From an uncultured Acidobacteriota bacterium (GTDB lineage Bacteria > Acidobacteriota > Terriglobia > Bryobacterales > Bryobacteraceae), in assembly GCA_902825945.1 (NCBI GenBank), contig CADECY010000022.1, positions 32,829-85,768 of the forward strand: 52,940 nucleotides of DNA, in the 5' to 3' direction. The notes under the pieces were generated by a model. It was given only the letters and a program-made list of their open reading frames with translations. It ran no database searches and had not been told where the DNA came from. Shown piece after piece: positions 42,521-50,748 of the stretch. Made by a program: the position numbers and the translations under genes. How positions within the stretch are numbered: the stretch's first letter is position 1; every line of letters begins with the position of its first letter.

Positions 42521-43744
42521 ATGCGAATCCTCGCCCGCGCCATCGAGCCCGGGATCCGGGATGCCGTCCGGCACTTTCCCTCGATCGTGGTCACCGGCCC
42601 CCGGCGCGCGGGCAAGACAACCGTTCTCCAGCATCTGTTCGGCGACGCCACCTATCTCCTGCTCGAGGATCCCGATGTCCGCGACCGTGCCCGCGTCGGC
42701 CCCCGCGCCCTCCTCGAATCGCTCCGCCTTCCAGCCGTCATCGACGAGATCCAGAACGTTCCCGAACTGTTCCCCTACGTTCGCGCGCTGATCGACAAGC
42801 GCCCCCGAAAAATGGGCCAGTGGCTATTCGCCGGTTCCCAGGAAGGACCGCTGATGAGAGGCGTGACCGAATCAATGGCCGGCCGCGCGGCGGTTTTCAA
42901 TCTCCTTCCGCTGAGCGTCTCCGAATCAGAGCGGGTCACGCTCCTGAACGGCGGATATCCGGAAGTGGTGGCGCGTCCCCGGGCGCGCACAATCTGGTTC
43001 TCTTCCTACATCCAAACCTACCTCGAACGCGCTGTCCGTGCCGTCACCAATGTCCGCGACCTCGGACTGTTCCGCCGCTTCCTCGCCTTCGTCGCCAGCC
43101 GCCACGGGCAAGTCATCAACTACGCCGATATCGCGGCGCCCCTCGGAGTCTCCGTGCCGACCGTGATCGATTGGGTCCAGATTCTCGACGTCACCGGCCA
43201 AGTGATGATCGTGCCGCCGTACTTCGAAAACTTCGGCAAGCGTCTAATCAAGTCGCCCAAGATCTACATCGGCGATTCGGGCGCCGCCTGCCATTTTCTG
43301 GGAATCCGTACCCAAAACGAACTCGAGCGCTCGCCCTTCCTCGGGCCATTGTTCGAGGGTATGGTCGCCGCCGAGATTCTGAAGAGCCAGGTCAATCAGG
43401 GCCGGCGCAAGGAACTTTACTACTTCCGCGACCAGCAAGGACTCGAAGTTGACTTCCTCTTTCCAGACGGAGCCGGCGGCCTCACACTCGCCGAGTGCAA
43501 GGCTGCCAAGACCGTATTCCCCTCCATGGCCAAGCCGATGGCGTCGCTCTTCCAGGCGATGGGACAGCCAACGCGAAGCGCATCGTCGTCTATCGCGAAT
43601 CGAAGAACGCGCCCGAAACCACGGCACTCGCGCCGGGCGTTCAAGCACTGGCATTCCCTGCCTTCGTCGCCTCGCTGCAACGGAAAGCGAAACCGAAAGC
43701 CCGCCGCGCTTCCGGATAGTCAACGCGAATACCGGGCACTATAA
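42521..43744 (+). CDS. DUF4143-type ATP-binding protein, C-terminus frameshifted
   Basis: As read, 407 residues. N-terminal AAA-type domain with Walker A GPRRAGKTT, Walker B VIDEIQNVPELF, then the sensor LFAGSQEGPLMRGVTESMAGRA. The middle has FSSYIQTYLERAVRAVTNV and a winged-helix (GQVINYADIAAPLGVSVPTV), and the C-terminal nuclease-like part starts with IYIGDSGAACHFLG and ELYYFRDQQGLEVDFLF. After MASLFQAMG the frame leaves the family: the true end (KRIVVYRESKNAPETTALAP) is in another frame, ending at 43719. So the gene has a frameshift near 43560. These ATPases are common accessory genes; their role is uncertain. Confidence 0.82.
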   Translation: MRILARAIEPGIRDAVRHFPSIVVTGPRRAGKTTVLQHLFGDATYLLLEDPDVRDRARVGPRALLESLRLPAVIDEIQNVPELFPYVRALIDKRPRKMGQWLFAGSQEGPLMRGVTESMAGRAAVFNLLPLSVSESERVTLLNGGYPEVVARPRARTIWFSSYIQTYLERAVRAVTNVRDLGLFRRFLAFVASRHGQVINYADIAAPLGVSVPTVIDWVQILDVTGQVMIVPPYFENFGKRLIKSPKIYIGDSGAACHFLGIRTQNELERSPFLGPLFEGMVAAEILKSQVNQGRRKELYYFRDQQGLEVDFLFPDGAGGLTLAECKAAKTVFPSMAKPMASLFQAMGQPTRSASSSIANRRTRPKPRHSRRAFKHWHSLPSSPRCNGKRNRKPAALPDSQREYRAL

Positions 43745-43752
43745 TCGGGGGA

Positions 43753-45714
43753 ATGCTCCGCCGCGATTTCCTAGCCGCCGCCTTTGCGCCCCGCGTCGAT
43801 TATCGCGATTACTCCCGCTGTCTTCCGGACTTCCTCCGCGGACTCGCGCGCGGGGCGTACGAGCGCCGCAATCTGGCGATCGCGAAGCTGACCACGCCCG
43901 CCGCGATTCGCGAACGCCAGCACTGGGTCCGTGACACGTTCTGGAAGCTGACGGGCGGTGAGCCCGAGCGAACGCCATTGAATCCGCGCGTCACAGGCCG
44001 TTTCGAGCGAGCGGCATACAAGGTCGAAAAGATCGTCTACGAGAGTCGGCCGGGATTCCACATCCCCGCGAACTTGTACATCCCGAAGTCCGGCAAGCCG
44101 CCGTATCCGGGCGTACTCTTCCAGATGGGCCATTCGAAGAATGGCAAAGCCGCGTCTCTCTATCAGTACTGCTGCCAAGGGCTCGCGCAACTCGGATTCG
44201 TGGTGCTCGCATTCGATCCGATGGGGCAGGGAGAACGAACCTACTATCCGGATTCGAAGACCGGACTCACGCGTCTGCCTTCCGCCGATGACGAGCACAC
44301 CGTTCCTGGAAAGCAGCTGCTTCTCACTGGCGACACCAGCACGCGCCTCCAGACCTGGGACGCCGTGCGGAGCCTCGACTATCTCGCGAGCCATCCGCTC
44401 GTCGATCCGGCGCGGCTGGCTTCCACCGGGAATTCGGGAGGCGGCACGTTGACGATGCTGCTCGCGGCCGTCGATGAGCGGCTGGCATGCGCGGCGGTTG
44501 CGTGCGGCAACACCGAGAATCACGCCGCCGAGGACTTCAACTCTCCGGGTTCGACCGACGATGCCGAGCAGAATTTCATCGGCGCGGGTCCGCTTGGGTT
44601 CGATCGTTGGGATACGCTCTATCCGCTCGCGCCCAAGCCGCTACTCGTGCTCGCGAGCGCCAAGGACTTCTTCGGAACCTACTCGCCGCGCTATATCAAT
44701 AACGGCCGCGAGGAGTTCGACAAGCTGCGGCGGGTCTACGCGGTGCTCGGCAAGCAGGATCAGCTCGCGTGGTTTGAAACCCCGCTTCCACACGGACTCT
44801 CGTTCGATATGCGCGTCGAGATCTATCGCTGGTTCGTGCGCTGGCTGAAGCCCGCGGGAGCCACGGGCGATGCCGCCGAAGGTCCGGTGAAGGCGGAGCC
44901 GGACGAGACGCTGTACGCGGGGCAGGGCAATGTCGTGCGCACTTTCAGCGGGCACACGCCCTGGAGCTTGGCGAAACAGCGCGCTCGCGAAACCCGCACG
45001 CCGGACTCGCCACGCAACCTCGAAGCACTGCTCGCGATCGATCCTTCGCGCGGCAAGCCGGGCTTCGTGAAGAAGGGCTCCACCGCTTCCCGCGGACTCT
45101 CGATCGACGCCGTCGAAGTGGAATCGGCGCCCGGTGTCTGGGTCCCGGCCTGGATCTTCCACCCGCCTCAGCCCAAGGGCACGATCGTGCTGCTGCAACC
45201 ATCCGGCCGCAACACACAGTGGGGCGAGGACGACCTGCTCCAGCAACTGGCGCGAACCGGCCGGACCGTCTGCGTCCCCGACGTGCGTGGCATTGGCGAC
45301 CTCAGCCCCGAATATCCGCGAGCCTCGGCGCGACACGCGGCATGGCATCAGGACGAGGACTCGTACGCCTGGGCATCGATGATGCTCGGCAAGCCGCTTC
45401 TCGGTCAACGCGTATCGGATGTCCTGGCGGTGGTGCGCGCGCTCGGCGGACCGGTGACGCTCGCCGCGTCTGGAAAGACGACCGTGCCCGCGCTGTTTGC
45501 AGCCGCGATCGAACCGGCCGTGACCAAAGTCTACGAGGCGAACGGACTGGAATCGTTCCGCGGTCTGATCGATATCGAAGTTCCGCGTCACGACTTCGGG
45601 AACTTCGTCTTCGACTTGCTCCATCACACGGATCTGCCGGCGCTGCGCGCGGCTTTGGGAAGGCGGCACGCGGGAAGCGGGGCGTGGAGTCTCGACCGGC
45701 TCGCGAGCTTATGA
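43753..45714 (+). CDS. Large two-domain alpha/beta hydrolase (acetyl xylan esterase-like)
   Basis: 653 residues. The first half resembles the AXE1/dienelactone-hydrolase group: ANLYIPKSGKPPYPGVLFQM, FDPMGQGERTYY, and the nucleophile elbow in STGNSGGGTLTML (Ser in GNSGG). A second, shorter hydrolase-like domain follows (WIFHPPQPKGTIVLLQPSGR, VPDVRGIGDLSPEY) in which the elbow reads LAASGKTT, so it is not a standard GxSxG. The N-terminus has an RR (MLRRDFLAAAFA) that may be a weak Tat signal. Hydrolysis of sugar esters is the likely role. Its stop overlaps the start of the next gene (ATGA). Confidence 0.85.
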   Translation: MLRRDFLAAAFAPRVDYRDYSRCLPDFLRGLARGAYERRNLAIAKLTTPAAIRERQHWVRDTFWKLTGGEPERTPLNPRVTGRFERAAYKVEKIVYESRPGFHIPANLYIPKSGKPPYPGVLFQMGHSKNGKAASLYQYCCQGLAQLGFVVLAFDPMGQGERTYYPDSKTGLTRLPSADDEHTVPGKQLLLTGDTSTRLQTWDAVRSLDYLASHPLVDPARLASTGNSGGGTLTMLLAAVDERLACAAVACGNTENHAAEDFNSPGSTDDAEQNFIGAGPLGFDRWDTLYPLAPKPLLVLASAKDFFGTYSPRYINNGREEFDKLRRVYAVLGKQDQLAWFETPLPHGLSFDMRVEIYRWFVRWLKPAGATGDAAEGPVKAEPDETLYAGQGNVVRTFSGHTPWSLAKQRARETRTPDSPRNLEALLAIDPSRGKPGFVKKGSTASRGLSIDAVEVESAPGVWVPAWIFHPPQPKGTIVLLQPSGRNTQWGEDDLLQQLARTGRTVCVPDVRGIGDLSPEYPRASARHAAWHQDEDSYAWASMMLGKPLLGQRVSDVLAVVRALGGPVTLAASGKTTVPALFAAAIEPAVTKVYEANGLESFRGLIDIEVPRHDFGNFVFDLLHHTDLPALRAALGRRHAGSGAWSLDRLASL

Positions 45715-46556
45715 GGTGGCTGTGGCTGTTGTACCGGCGTCCGCGAGTGTTTCAACAGGAGGCGGAGGCGAGCGGCGGCAAGTGGCGAGTGTTCGGGATC
45801 ATGCTGCTCGAGACGTTGCCGGTGCTCTACGTGCTGACGGTGGCTTGCATGCAGATGTTGGACCCGAAGCCGTTGGCCGAGGCGATGGTGGCCGCGGCGA
45901 TCTTCCTGGCGTGGAAGCTTGCGTTTCCGCTGGCCGCCACCGCCATCGCGCTTGCTGTTGGAGATGACTCGTGGGTGAAGTTCGGGGTGACCGCCGGAAC
46001 ATGCGCGCTCTACCTCAGTGCCGGAACGTCGCTCACGAGACAGACGAAGGATGTGCTGTTCTTTGCCGTTGCCGGCTTTGTCATGAACCTCTGGGACGCG
46101 GCGGGCCGGATAACGCCATCCTCCCCACCAACGGCACGTCGAATCGGCTGGTCCGCTGTCGTCATAACCGGATTGGCGGTTGCGCCGATCCATCATGTCT
46201 CACCGGCTTGGCTCGCCGATACCGTCCGGGCCGTGGCGGTGGGCGCTCTCGTCATGTTGCCATTCCTGACGCGAGCCTGGTACTGGCCGTTGGCGCTCCT
46301 CTTCGTCTGGCCGAAACTTCGCCCGTACTGGTATCGCTGGCACCCGGTCGCTTGGGACGACGCCTGTTTCGTCCCCTACTGTAAGCTCGACGAACTCCTT
46401 GCTGCCTATGCCCGGATCGATCCGGAGCACGCCCTCGCCGAGATGGATCGGATCGCGGACGTGAATCCTGTCCAGGCTCCTGCGGCACGGCGCGCGAAGG
46501 AGATCCGCCTGAGCGATTCTTTCGGCATGCCGTCGGCTCTCGCCGATGGGTATTGA
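45711..46556 (+). CDS. Multispanning membrane protein of unknown function, possibly truncated
   Basis: 281 residues from ATG 45711, which overlaps the esterase stop. Six hydrophobic segments, for example FGIMLLETLPVLYVLTVACM, AAIFLAWKLAFPLAATAIA, VRAVAVGALVMLPFLTRAWY, followed by a cytoplasmic tail with WHPVAWDDACF and KLDELLAAYARIDPEHALAE. The tail looks like the first part of a helical-repeat (solenoid) region, but it ends after about 60 residues. It could be a shortened form of a longer membrane protein. Not recognised. It is translationally coupled to the esterase. Confidence 0.7.
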   Translation: MRWLWLLYRRPRVFQQEAEASGGKWRVFGIMLLETLPVLYVLTVACMQMLDPKPLAEAMVAAAIFLAWKLAFPLAATAIALAVGDDSWVKFGVTAGTCALYLSAGTSLTRQTKDVLFFAVAGFVMNLWDAAGRITPSSPPTARRIGWSAVVITGLAVAPIHHVSPAWLADTVRAVAVGALVMLPFLTRAWYWPLALLFVWPKLRPYWYRWHPVAWDDACFVPYCKLDELLAAYARIDPEHALAEMDRIADVNPVQAPAARRAKEIRLSDSFGMPSALADGY

Positions 46557-46565
46557 GGGCGAACG

Positions 46566-46683
46566 TTAGTCGAGGTCCATAGCCGCCTTCAGGCCCTGCT
46601 CAACTTCCCGTAGCAACTCAGGTGGCACGGTGCCCAGTTTTCTCGCCAGCTTGGCCCGATCCAGCGTGGTCACTGATGGCATA
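46566..46683 (-). pseudogene. Frameshifted C-terminus of the MazF-like toxin
   Basis: Directly after the early TAG of the toxin, other frames encode the expected ending of a MazF/PemK protein: VVCHQ in one, then VTTLDRAKLARKLG and ELLREVEQGLKAAMDL to TAA 46568-46566 in the next. In intact relatives these form one piece (VxCHQVTTLDRAKLxxxLG). So at least two indels separate the present reading frame from the real end. Confidence 0.75.
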
Positions 46684-46911
46684 CTACAAGCTCGTTCTTG
46701 CGAGTCCCCCAACACCACCCGGCAGTTCCACGACCGCTGGTCCTCGTTTGGCCTGCGATGTCGCAGTCGTGATCGGGACTACGATGATCGATCTCCAGGC
46801 TGCAACCTGGTTGAATCCGTCATGAGAGATCAGTAGCACGGGCCGCCGTCCGCTTTGCTCCGATCCCGATCGCGGAACGAGGCCGGCCCAATAGATCTCG
46901 CCACGCCTCAC
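46684..46911 (-). CDS. MazF/PemK-type endoribonuclease toxin, truncated by frameshift
   Basis: 75 residues from GTG 46911, which overlaps the TGA of the antitoxin gene (GTGA). The N-terminal two-thirds of the family are intact: VRRGEIYWAGLVPR, GSEQSGRRPVLLISHDGFN and SIIVVPITTATSQAKRGPAV. It then ends in GGLARTSL followed by TAG, before the last strand and helix that carry the conserved VxxVTTLDRxKL. Those lie downstream in other frames. MazF toxins cut single-stranded RNA; this copy is probably inactive or altered. Partner: RHH-type antitoxin just upstream. Confidence 0.82.
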   Translation of the reverse strand: MRRGEIYWAGLVPRSGSEQSGRRPVLLISHDGFNQVAAWRSIIVVPITTATSQAKRGPAVVELPGGVGGLARTSL

Positions 46912-47165
46912 TTTTCTTTCTCGCCAGTCTTGCCCATGCACTCGATTCCGGCTGCTTCCAAATCTGAGTCCAAGTCGAAATTTGTGCCCGCCATCTCGGT
47001 CGCGTACTCCGCGATGGCATCGTACCTCGCCTTACGCAACTGCTGCCGGAGCCAGGAGTCGATGGCCTCGCGCGCCAGTATTGCTGCGGGTACCCTGGAA
47101 CGTTCGGCTTCCGCCATGAGATGGCTATGCGTGCGTTCCGGCAGGGACAGGCGAAAGTTCTTCAT
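46908..47165 (-). CDS. RHH-type antitoxin of a MazEF-like pair
   Basis: 85 residues from ATG 47165; the frame continues upstream but with no conserved sequence. The start has ribbon-helix-helix character: MKNFRLSLPERTHSHLMAEA, then RVPAAILAREAIDSWLRQQL. The acidic C-terminal stretch (FDLDSDLEAAGIECMGK) is the likely toxin-binding part. It would bind the toxin and repress its own promoter in the 103-base gap before the next gene. The pair is of the MazF/RHH form rather than classical MazE. It looks intact although the toxin is damaged. Confidence 0.8.
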   Translation of the reverse strand: MKNFRLSLPERTHSHLMAEAERSRVPAAILAREAIDSWLRQQLRKARYDAIAEYATEMAGTNFDLDSDLEAAGIECMGKTGEKEK

Positions 47166-47268
47166 GTCGGTCTTTCCCGGTGATGCTCCCGTCACTGCGC
47201 AGCCAGTTCGAAGACGTGCGCCCACGATTCCGTGGCCACACGCAGCGAACGCCCTGTTTCGCTGAATT

Positions 47269-47595
47269 CTACTTTCCAATTCGCATGCCTGTCTCCAGGA
47301 AGACCTTTTCCCCGACGGACTCACCAGTCTCCAGGTCGTAGATTCGTACGAGGTTCTTGTAACGGTACTCACCATCGATCGGGTCTTGGTGACCTCCGAC
47401 GCTGCAACCGAGAGCTAAGAGCTTGACCTTCGGTGATAGCGCAAAGCCTGACCATTGATAGGCGATGTCACTCCAATCTGCCTTTGCAGTGATTTCACGT
47501 GTTCGCGTTTCGAATAGACAGGATCCCCAGGGAGTCAGGTATAGGAGATGTGCGCTATCGTCCAACAGTTTGAAGGCCCTGAGGTGGCGGGCCAA
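47269..47595 (-). pseudogene. C-terminal part of the unknown protein at 47535-47990, out of frame
   Basis: The frame reads LARHLRAFKLLDDSAHLLYL, LFETRTREITAKADWSDIAY and ALSPKVKLLALGCSVGG and stops at 47269. It takes over from the upstream frame where GFDGRW changes to unrelated text (near 47595). One missing base there would fuse the two parts into a protein of about 240 residues. See the upstream entry. Confidence 0.7.
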
Positions 47596-47990
47596 CGTCC
47601 ATCAAATCCAAACGACTTCAGTACCTTGAATTTTGCGCCCTTTCCAGAGAACAGGAAGCTTCCGGCCTCATCAACGATTGACACCTCCGAACGATCACCC
47701 GCGCCAAATCTGATATGAGCGATCCAAAAGCAATTTCCGGCATGTACGCAAGCGTAGGTGTATCCGAGGGATCCCTGGCCATCTACCAAGAACCCCACTG
47801 TGTCACCGCTCGCGTCTAGAATGGGATGCTTTGCCTCGTATCGGCCATTGGATACTGCGGGTAAACGCAACCGGCCAACAGCACGTTCACGGGCAAACGA
47901 GTGATCGATCCAATCGTCGCCTTTGGGCTGTTTCGCAGCTGGCCGGAAGGATTCAAGGCCGCTTTCGCGAAATTGGACTCTGAACGCCAT
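47535..47990 (-). CDS. Unknown protein, frameshifted
   Basis: 151 residues as read. ATG 47990 lies 55 bases from the divergent HicB-like gene. Text such as MAFRVQFRESGLESFRP, VSNGRYEAKHPILDASGDTV and FLVDGQGSLGYTYACVHAGN gives alternating beta strands, with GKGAKFKVLKSFGFDG near the end. From about residue 133 the reading is no longer sensible; the continuation is in the frame 47269-47595. The whole protein would be a beta-rich, perhaps WD-like or propeller-like fold. No known family recognised. No signal peptide. Confidence 0.65.
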   Translation of the reverse strand: MAFRVQFRESGLESFRPAAKQPKGDDWIDHSFARERAVGRLRLPAVSNGRYEAKHPILDASGDTVGFLVDGQGSLGYTYACVHAGNCFWIAHIRFGAGDRSEVSIVDEAGSFLFSGKGAKFKVLKSFGFDGRWPATSGPSNCWTIAHISYT

Positions 47991-48045
47991 GCCTTCAACA
48001 TTTTAGCTGAATTGATATCGTAGGATTTGGCTTGGAGGAAAAGCG

Positions 48046-48237
48046 ATGAGTGTAAAGTACGCGGTGATCTTCGAACAGGCGAAGACGAACTGGGCTGCCT
48101 ACGTGCCCGATCTTCCGGGATGCATGACGACAGGCCGTACCCTGGAAGAGACAAGAGGCAACATCCGCGAGGCCATCCAGGGACATCTGGAGACTCTGCG
48201 CCATTTCGGCGACCCGATCCCCGGACCATCCAGTTGA
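48046..48237 (+). CDS. HicB-like antitoxin domain protein (no HicA seen)
   Basis: 63 residues, with GGAGGAAAAGCG before the ATG. The HicB RNase-H-like fold is clear: YAVIFEQAKTNWAAYVPDLP, GCMTTGRTLEETRGNIREAI, GHLETLRHFGDPIP. HicB proteins usually neutralise a small dsRBD-like toxin, HicA, encoded next to them. Neither side has room for one (55 bases upstream, 13 downstream). It lacks the C-terminal DNA-binding domain of longer HicB. It may regulate without a toxin, or the toxin is elsewhere. Confidence 0.8.
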   Translation: MSVKYAVIFEQAKTNWAAYVPDLPGCMTTGRTLEETRGNIREAIQGHLETLRHFGDPIPGPSS

Positions 48238-48250
48238 TTGCGCCGCAGCA

Positions 48251-48673
48251 CTACGCGAGCGGCGGCAACGGCGGAGGTTCTCTCCGCACGCCACCGATCC
48301 GGAACAAGTCACTCCCCTCGTTCGAAAGCAGCACCCAATAGGCGTATGCCCCGATCGCGCTGCCGATCGGAAAATCGACGAACCCGAGCGTAGCGAGGAC
48401 GAGCGTCAACGTCCGCGCCCATGGGCGCAGCGACAACAGTCCGAATCCCGCAAGCAAGCGGGGGATCGATATGATGACCGCCACCACCGCCAGCATCGAT
48501 CCGATCGTTGCCAGCATCGGACCGGCCATCATGGGCATCTCACCGCCCGGATCGAACTTATCGAAGTATCGGCCCGCCAATCGTAGCAGCCCGAACGCGC
48601 CGAGACCGAGGAGCACATACAAGGCTCCATGCACGATGTACAGCCAGGCGACGACCTTCACGTGACGCGCCAT
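48251..48673 (-). CDS. Small four-helix membrane protein, unknown
   Basis: 140 residues from ATG 48673, 5 bases after the M13 peptidase stop. Four hydrophobic segments: VAWLYIVHGALYVLLGLGAF, MMAGPMLATIGSMLAVVAVI, LLAGFGLLSLRPWARTLTLV, and FPIGSAIGAYAYWVLLSNEG. Ends in RREPPPLPPLA. Similar small proteins of this form are common but uncharacterised. Its position suggests co-expression with the peptidase. Confidence 0.75.
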   Translation of the reverse strand: MARHVKVVAWLYIVHGALYVLLGLGAFGLLRLAGRYFDKFDPGGEMPMMAGPMLATIGSMLAVVAVIISIPRLLAGFGLLSLRPWARTLTLVLATLGFVDFPIGSAIGAYAYWVLLSNEGSDLFRIGGVRREPPPLPPLA

Positions 48674-48678
48674 CGGCG

Positions 48679-50694
48679 TCACCAAACCCTGCAGGCGTTT
48701 TCTCGAACCATAGGCTGGCCCACGCGGCACCCGAACGCCTCGCGGAACTCGGGCATGTTCGAAACGACTCCGTTCACGCGGTGTTCGCCGGGTGAATGCG
48801 GGTCCGTCAGCACGCGGCGCCGGTCTTCGGCGTCAGTGGCGTTGCGGCACCACACTTGCCCCCAGCCCAGAAAGAAGCGTTGCGCGGCTGTGAATCCGTC
48901 CACTTTCGGCGCCTCCTTGCCGGCCAGGTGCAGCATGAGCGCCATGTAGGCGATGCGGAGTCCACCGTTGTCTGCCGTATTCTCGCCGAGTGTGAGCTTA
49001 CCGTTGAGATTTGCGCCCTTCGCGCCCTCGTACGATGCATACTGATCGACGAAGCACTTGGCCCGGCGCTCGAACTCGGCGCCGTCCTCGGTGGTCCACC
49101 AATTGCGCAGGTTGCCATTTGCGTCGAACTTGCTGCCCTGATCATCGAACCCGTGCGTCAGCTCATGTCCGATCACTGCACCGATCCCGCCATAGTTCAC
49201 CGCGTCGTCCATTTTCGGATCGAAGAAAGGCGGCTGCAGGATTCCGGCCGGGAAGTTGATCGAGTTCATGCTCGGGCTGTAGTAGGCGTTGACCGTGGGT
49301 GGAGACATGCTCCATTCAAGCTTGTCCACCGCGGTGCCGATCTTCTCGATTCCTCGCCGCTCTTTCTCTCCGTTCGCGCGAATGACGTTGCCGAGGTAGT
49401 CGCCGCGATCGATCTTCACGCGCGCGTAATCCTTCCACTTCACCGGGTGCCCCACCTTGTTGGTGATCGACTTCAACTTCTCGACGGCCCGCTCCTTGGT
49501 AACGCTGGTCATCCAGGGAAGCTCGCGGATATCCTTCTCCATCGCCTTGCCGAGCATCGTCACCATCGTGTCCATGCGACTCCGGCTGTCATGCTGGAAC
49601 GCCTTCTCGACGTACTTCTGGCCGAGAGCCTCGCCGAGATCGCCGTCAACCCGTGCCACGCAGGTGCGCCAGCGGGGCGGCTGCTGTTTGACGCCCGCCA
49701 GCACGCCGCGCGCGAAGCGGAAATCCTCGTCGCGGAAATCTCTGGAGAGCATCGCCGCCGACGCGGTGATCAGGTGCCAGCGCAGGTAGCTCTTCCACTG
49801 GTCGAACGGCACCGATCCGAGCAGTTCGCTCATCCGCTTGACGAAGGCGGGTTCGGAAACATTCATGTCCGAAAACGCCGGAGTTCCGGCAGCGCGGAAG
49901 TATCGCCGCCAGTCGAAGGCGGGGGCGGCCTTCGCCAGATCGTCCACCGGCGTCTTGTTGTTCAGTTTGTCCGGATTCCGCTTGGAAACGCGGTCGAGAG
50001 TCGCTTCGGCAAGCGCGGTCTCGAGCTGCATTACGTCCGCGGCGCGGCGTGAGGCGATGGATTCGGGATCGCCCGCGAACTGGAACATCTTGGCCATGTG
50101 CGCAACGAACTCCTTGCGGATCTCTTCCATCTGCTGGCCGCCGTCGAGATAGTAGGAGCGCTCGGGCAGGCTGAGTCCGGCGGCCACCACCATCGCGATC
50201 CGCTGAGACGAGTTCTTGTAGTCCGGCGCGGAACCGAAGGCAAAGAGAGCGCCCGATCCGGTGGCGTGGAACTCGGCCAGGAATGGAGGCAGATCCGCCG
50301 GTCCCCGCAGCTTGTCGATTCGCGCGAGCCACGGTTTGAGCGGAGCGGCGCCTTTACGATCCGCGCCCGCTTCGTCCATGCAGGCCGCGTAGTGGTCGCC
50401 GATCTTCTGCTCGACCGGGGTCCGGCTCGGCTTCTTGGCGGCGGCCTCCTCGAGGATTCCGCGCAGGAGATTGAGGTTGCGCTGGTCGAGTTCATGGAAG
50501 CGGCCCCAGACGGAGCGGTCGGCCGGAACCGGATTGGCGGCCAGCCAGTTCCCGCAGGCGAATTGATAGAAGTCCTGGCAAGGATCGGCGGCACGATCCA
50601 AAAATGCGGAATCGAATCCGGGCGTCTTGTCGGCCAGGGGTTGCGCCCACGCCGAGAGTACCAGCAGCAAGGCTCCGAGGGGACGAAGGGTCAT
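48679..50694 (-). CDS. Secreted M13-family (neprilysin/PepO-like) metallopeptidase
   Basis: 671 residues. Signal peptide (RPLGALLLVLSAWAQPLA), then the neprilysin layout. The zinc motif is HELTH in GAVIGHELTHGFDDQG, the third ligand Glu is in LGENTADNGG, and the substrate Asn/Ala motif is VNAYYSPSMNSINFPAG. The family ends in C-x-x-W; here the last residues are ACRVW, which matches. The early part has PCQDFYQFACGNWL. Periplasmic or secreted oligopeptidase. All active-site residues are present. Followed by a small membrane protein gene. Confidence 0.95.
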   Translation of the reverse strand: MTLRPLGALLLVLSAWAQPLADKTPGFDSAFLDRAADPCQDFYQFACGNWLAANPVPADRSVWGRFHELDQRNLNLLRGILEEAAAKKPSRTPVEQKIGDHYAACMDEAGADRKGAAPLKPWLARIDKLRGPADLPPFLAEFHATGSGALFAFGSAPDYKNSSQRIAMVVAAGLSLPERSYYLDGGQQMEEIRKEFVAHMAKMFQFAGDPESIASRRAADVMQLETALAEATLDRVSKRNPDKLNNKTPVDDLAKAAPAFDWRRYFRAAGTPAFSDMNVSEPAFVKRMSELLGSVPFDQWKSYLRWHLITASAAMLSRDFRDEDFRFARGVLAGVKQQPPRWRTCVARVDGDLGEALGQKYVEKAFQHDSRSRMDTMVTMLGKAMEKDIRELPWMTSVTKERAVEKLKSITNKVGHPVKWKDYARVKIDRGDYLGNVIRANGEKERRGIEKIGTAVDKLEWSMSPPTVNAYYSPSMNSINFPAGILQPPFFDPKMDDAVNYGGIGAVIGHELTHGFDDQGSKFDANGNLRNWWTTEDGAEFERRAKCFVDQYASYEGAKGANLNGKLTLGENTADNGGLRIAYMALMLHLAGKEAPKVDGFTAAQRFFLGWGQVWCRNATDAEDRRRVLTDPHSPGEHRVNGVVSNMPEFREAFGCRVGQPMVRENACRVW

Positions 50695-50748
50695 GACTTC
50701 ATACTATCGCGGTAAAATAGAGGATTCTCCCGCACCGTTTCCTCCCTC

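Noticed and set aside
48238..48250. hicA downstream of the HicB-like gene
   Set aside because: Only 13 bases lie before the end of the convergent membrane protein gene.
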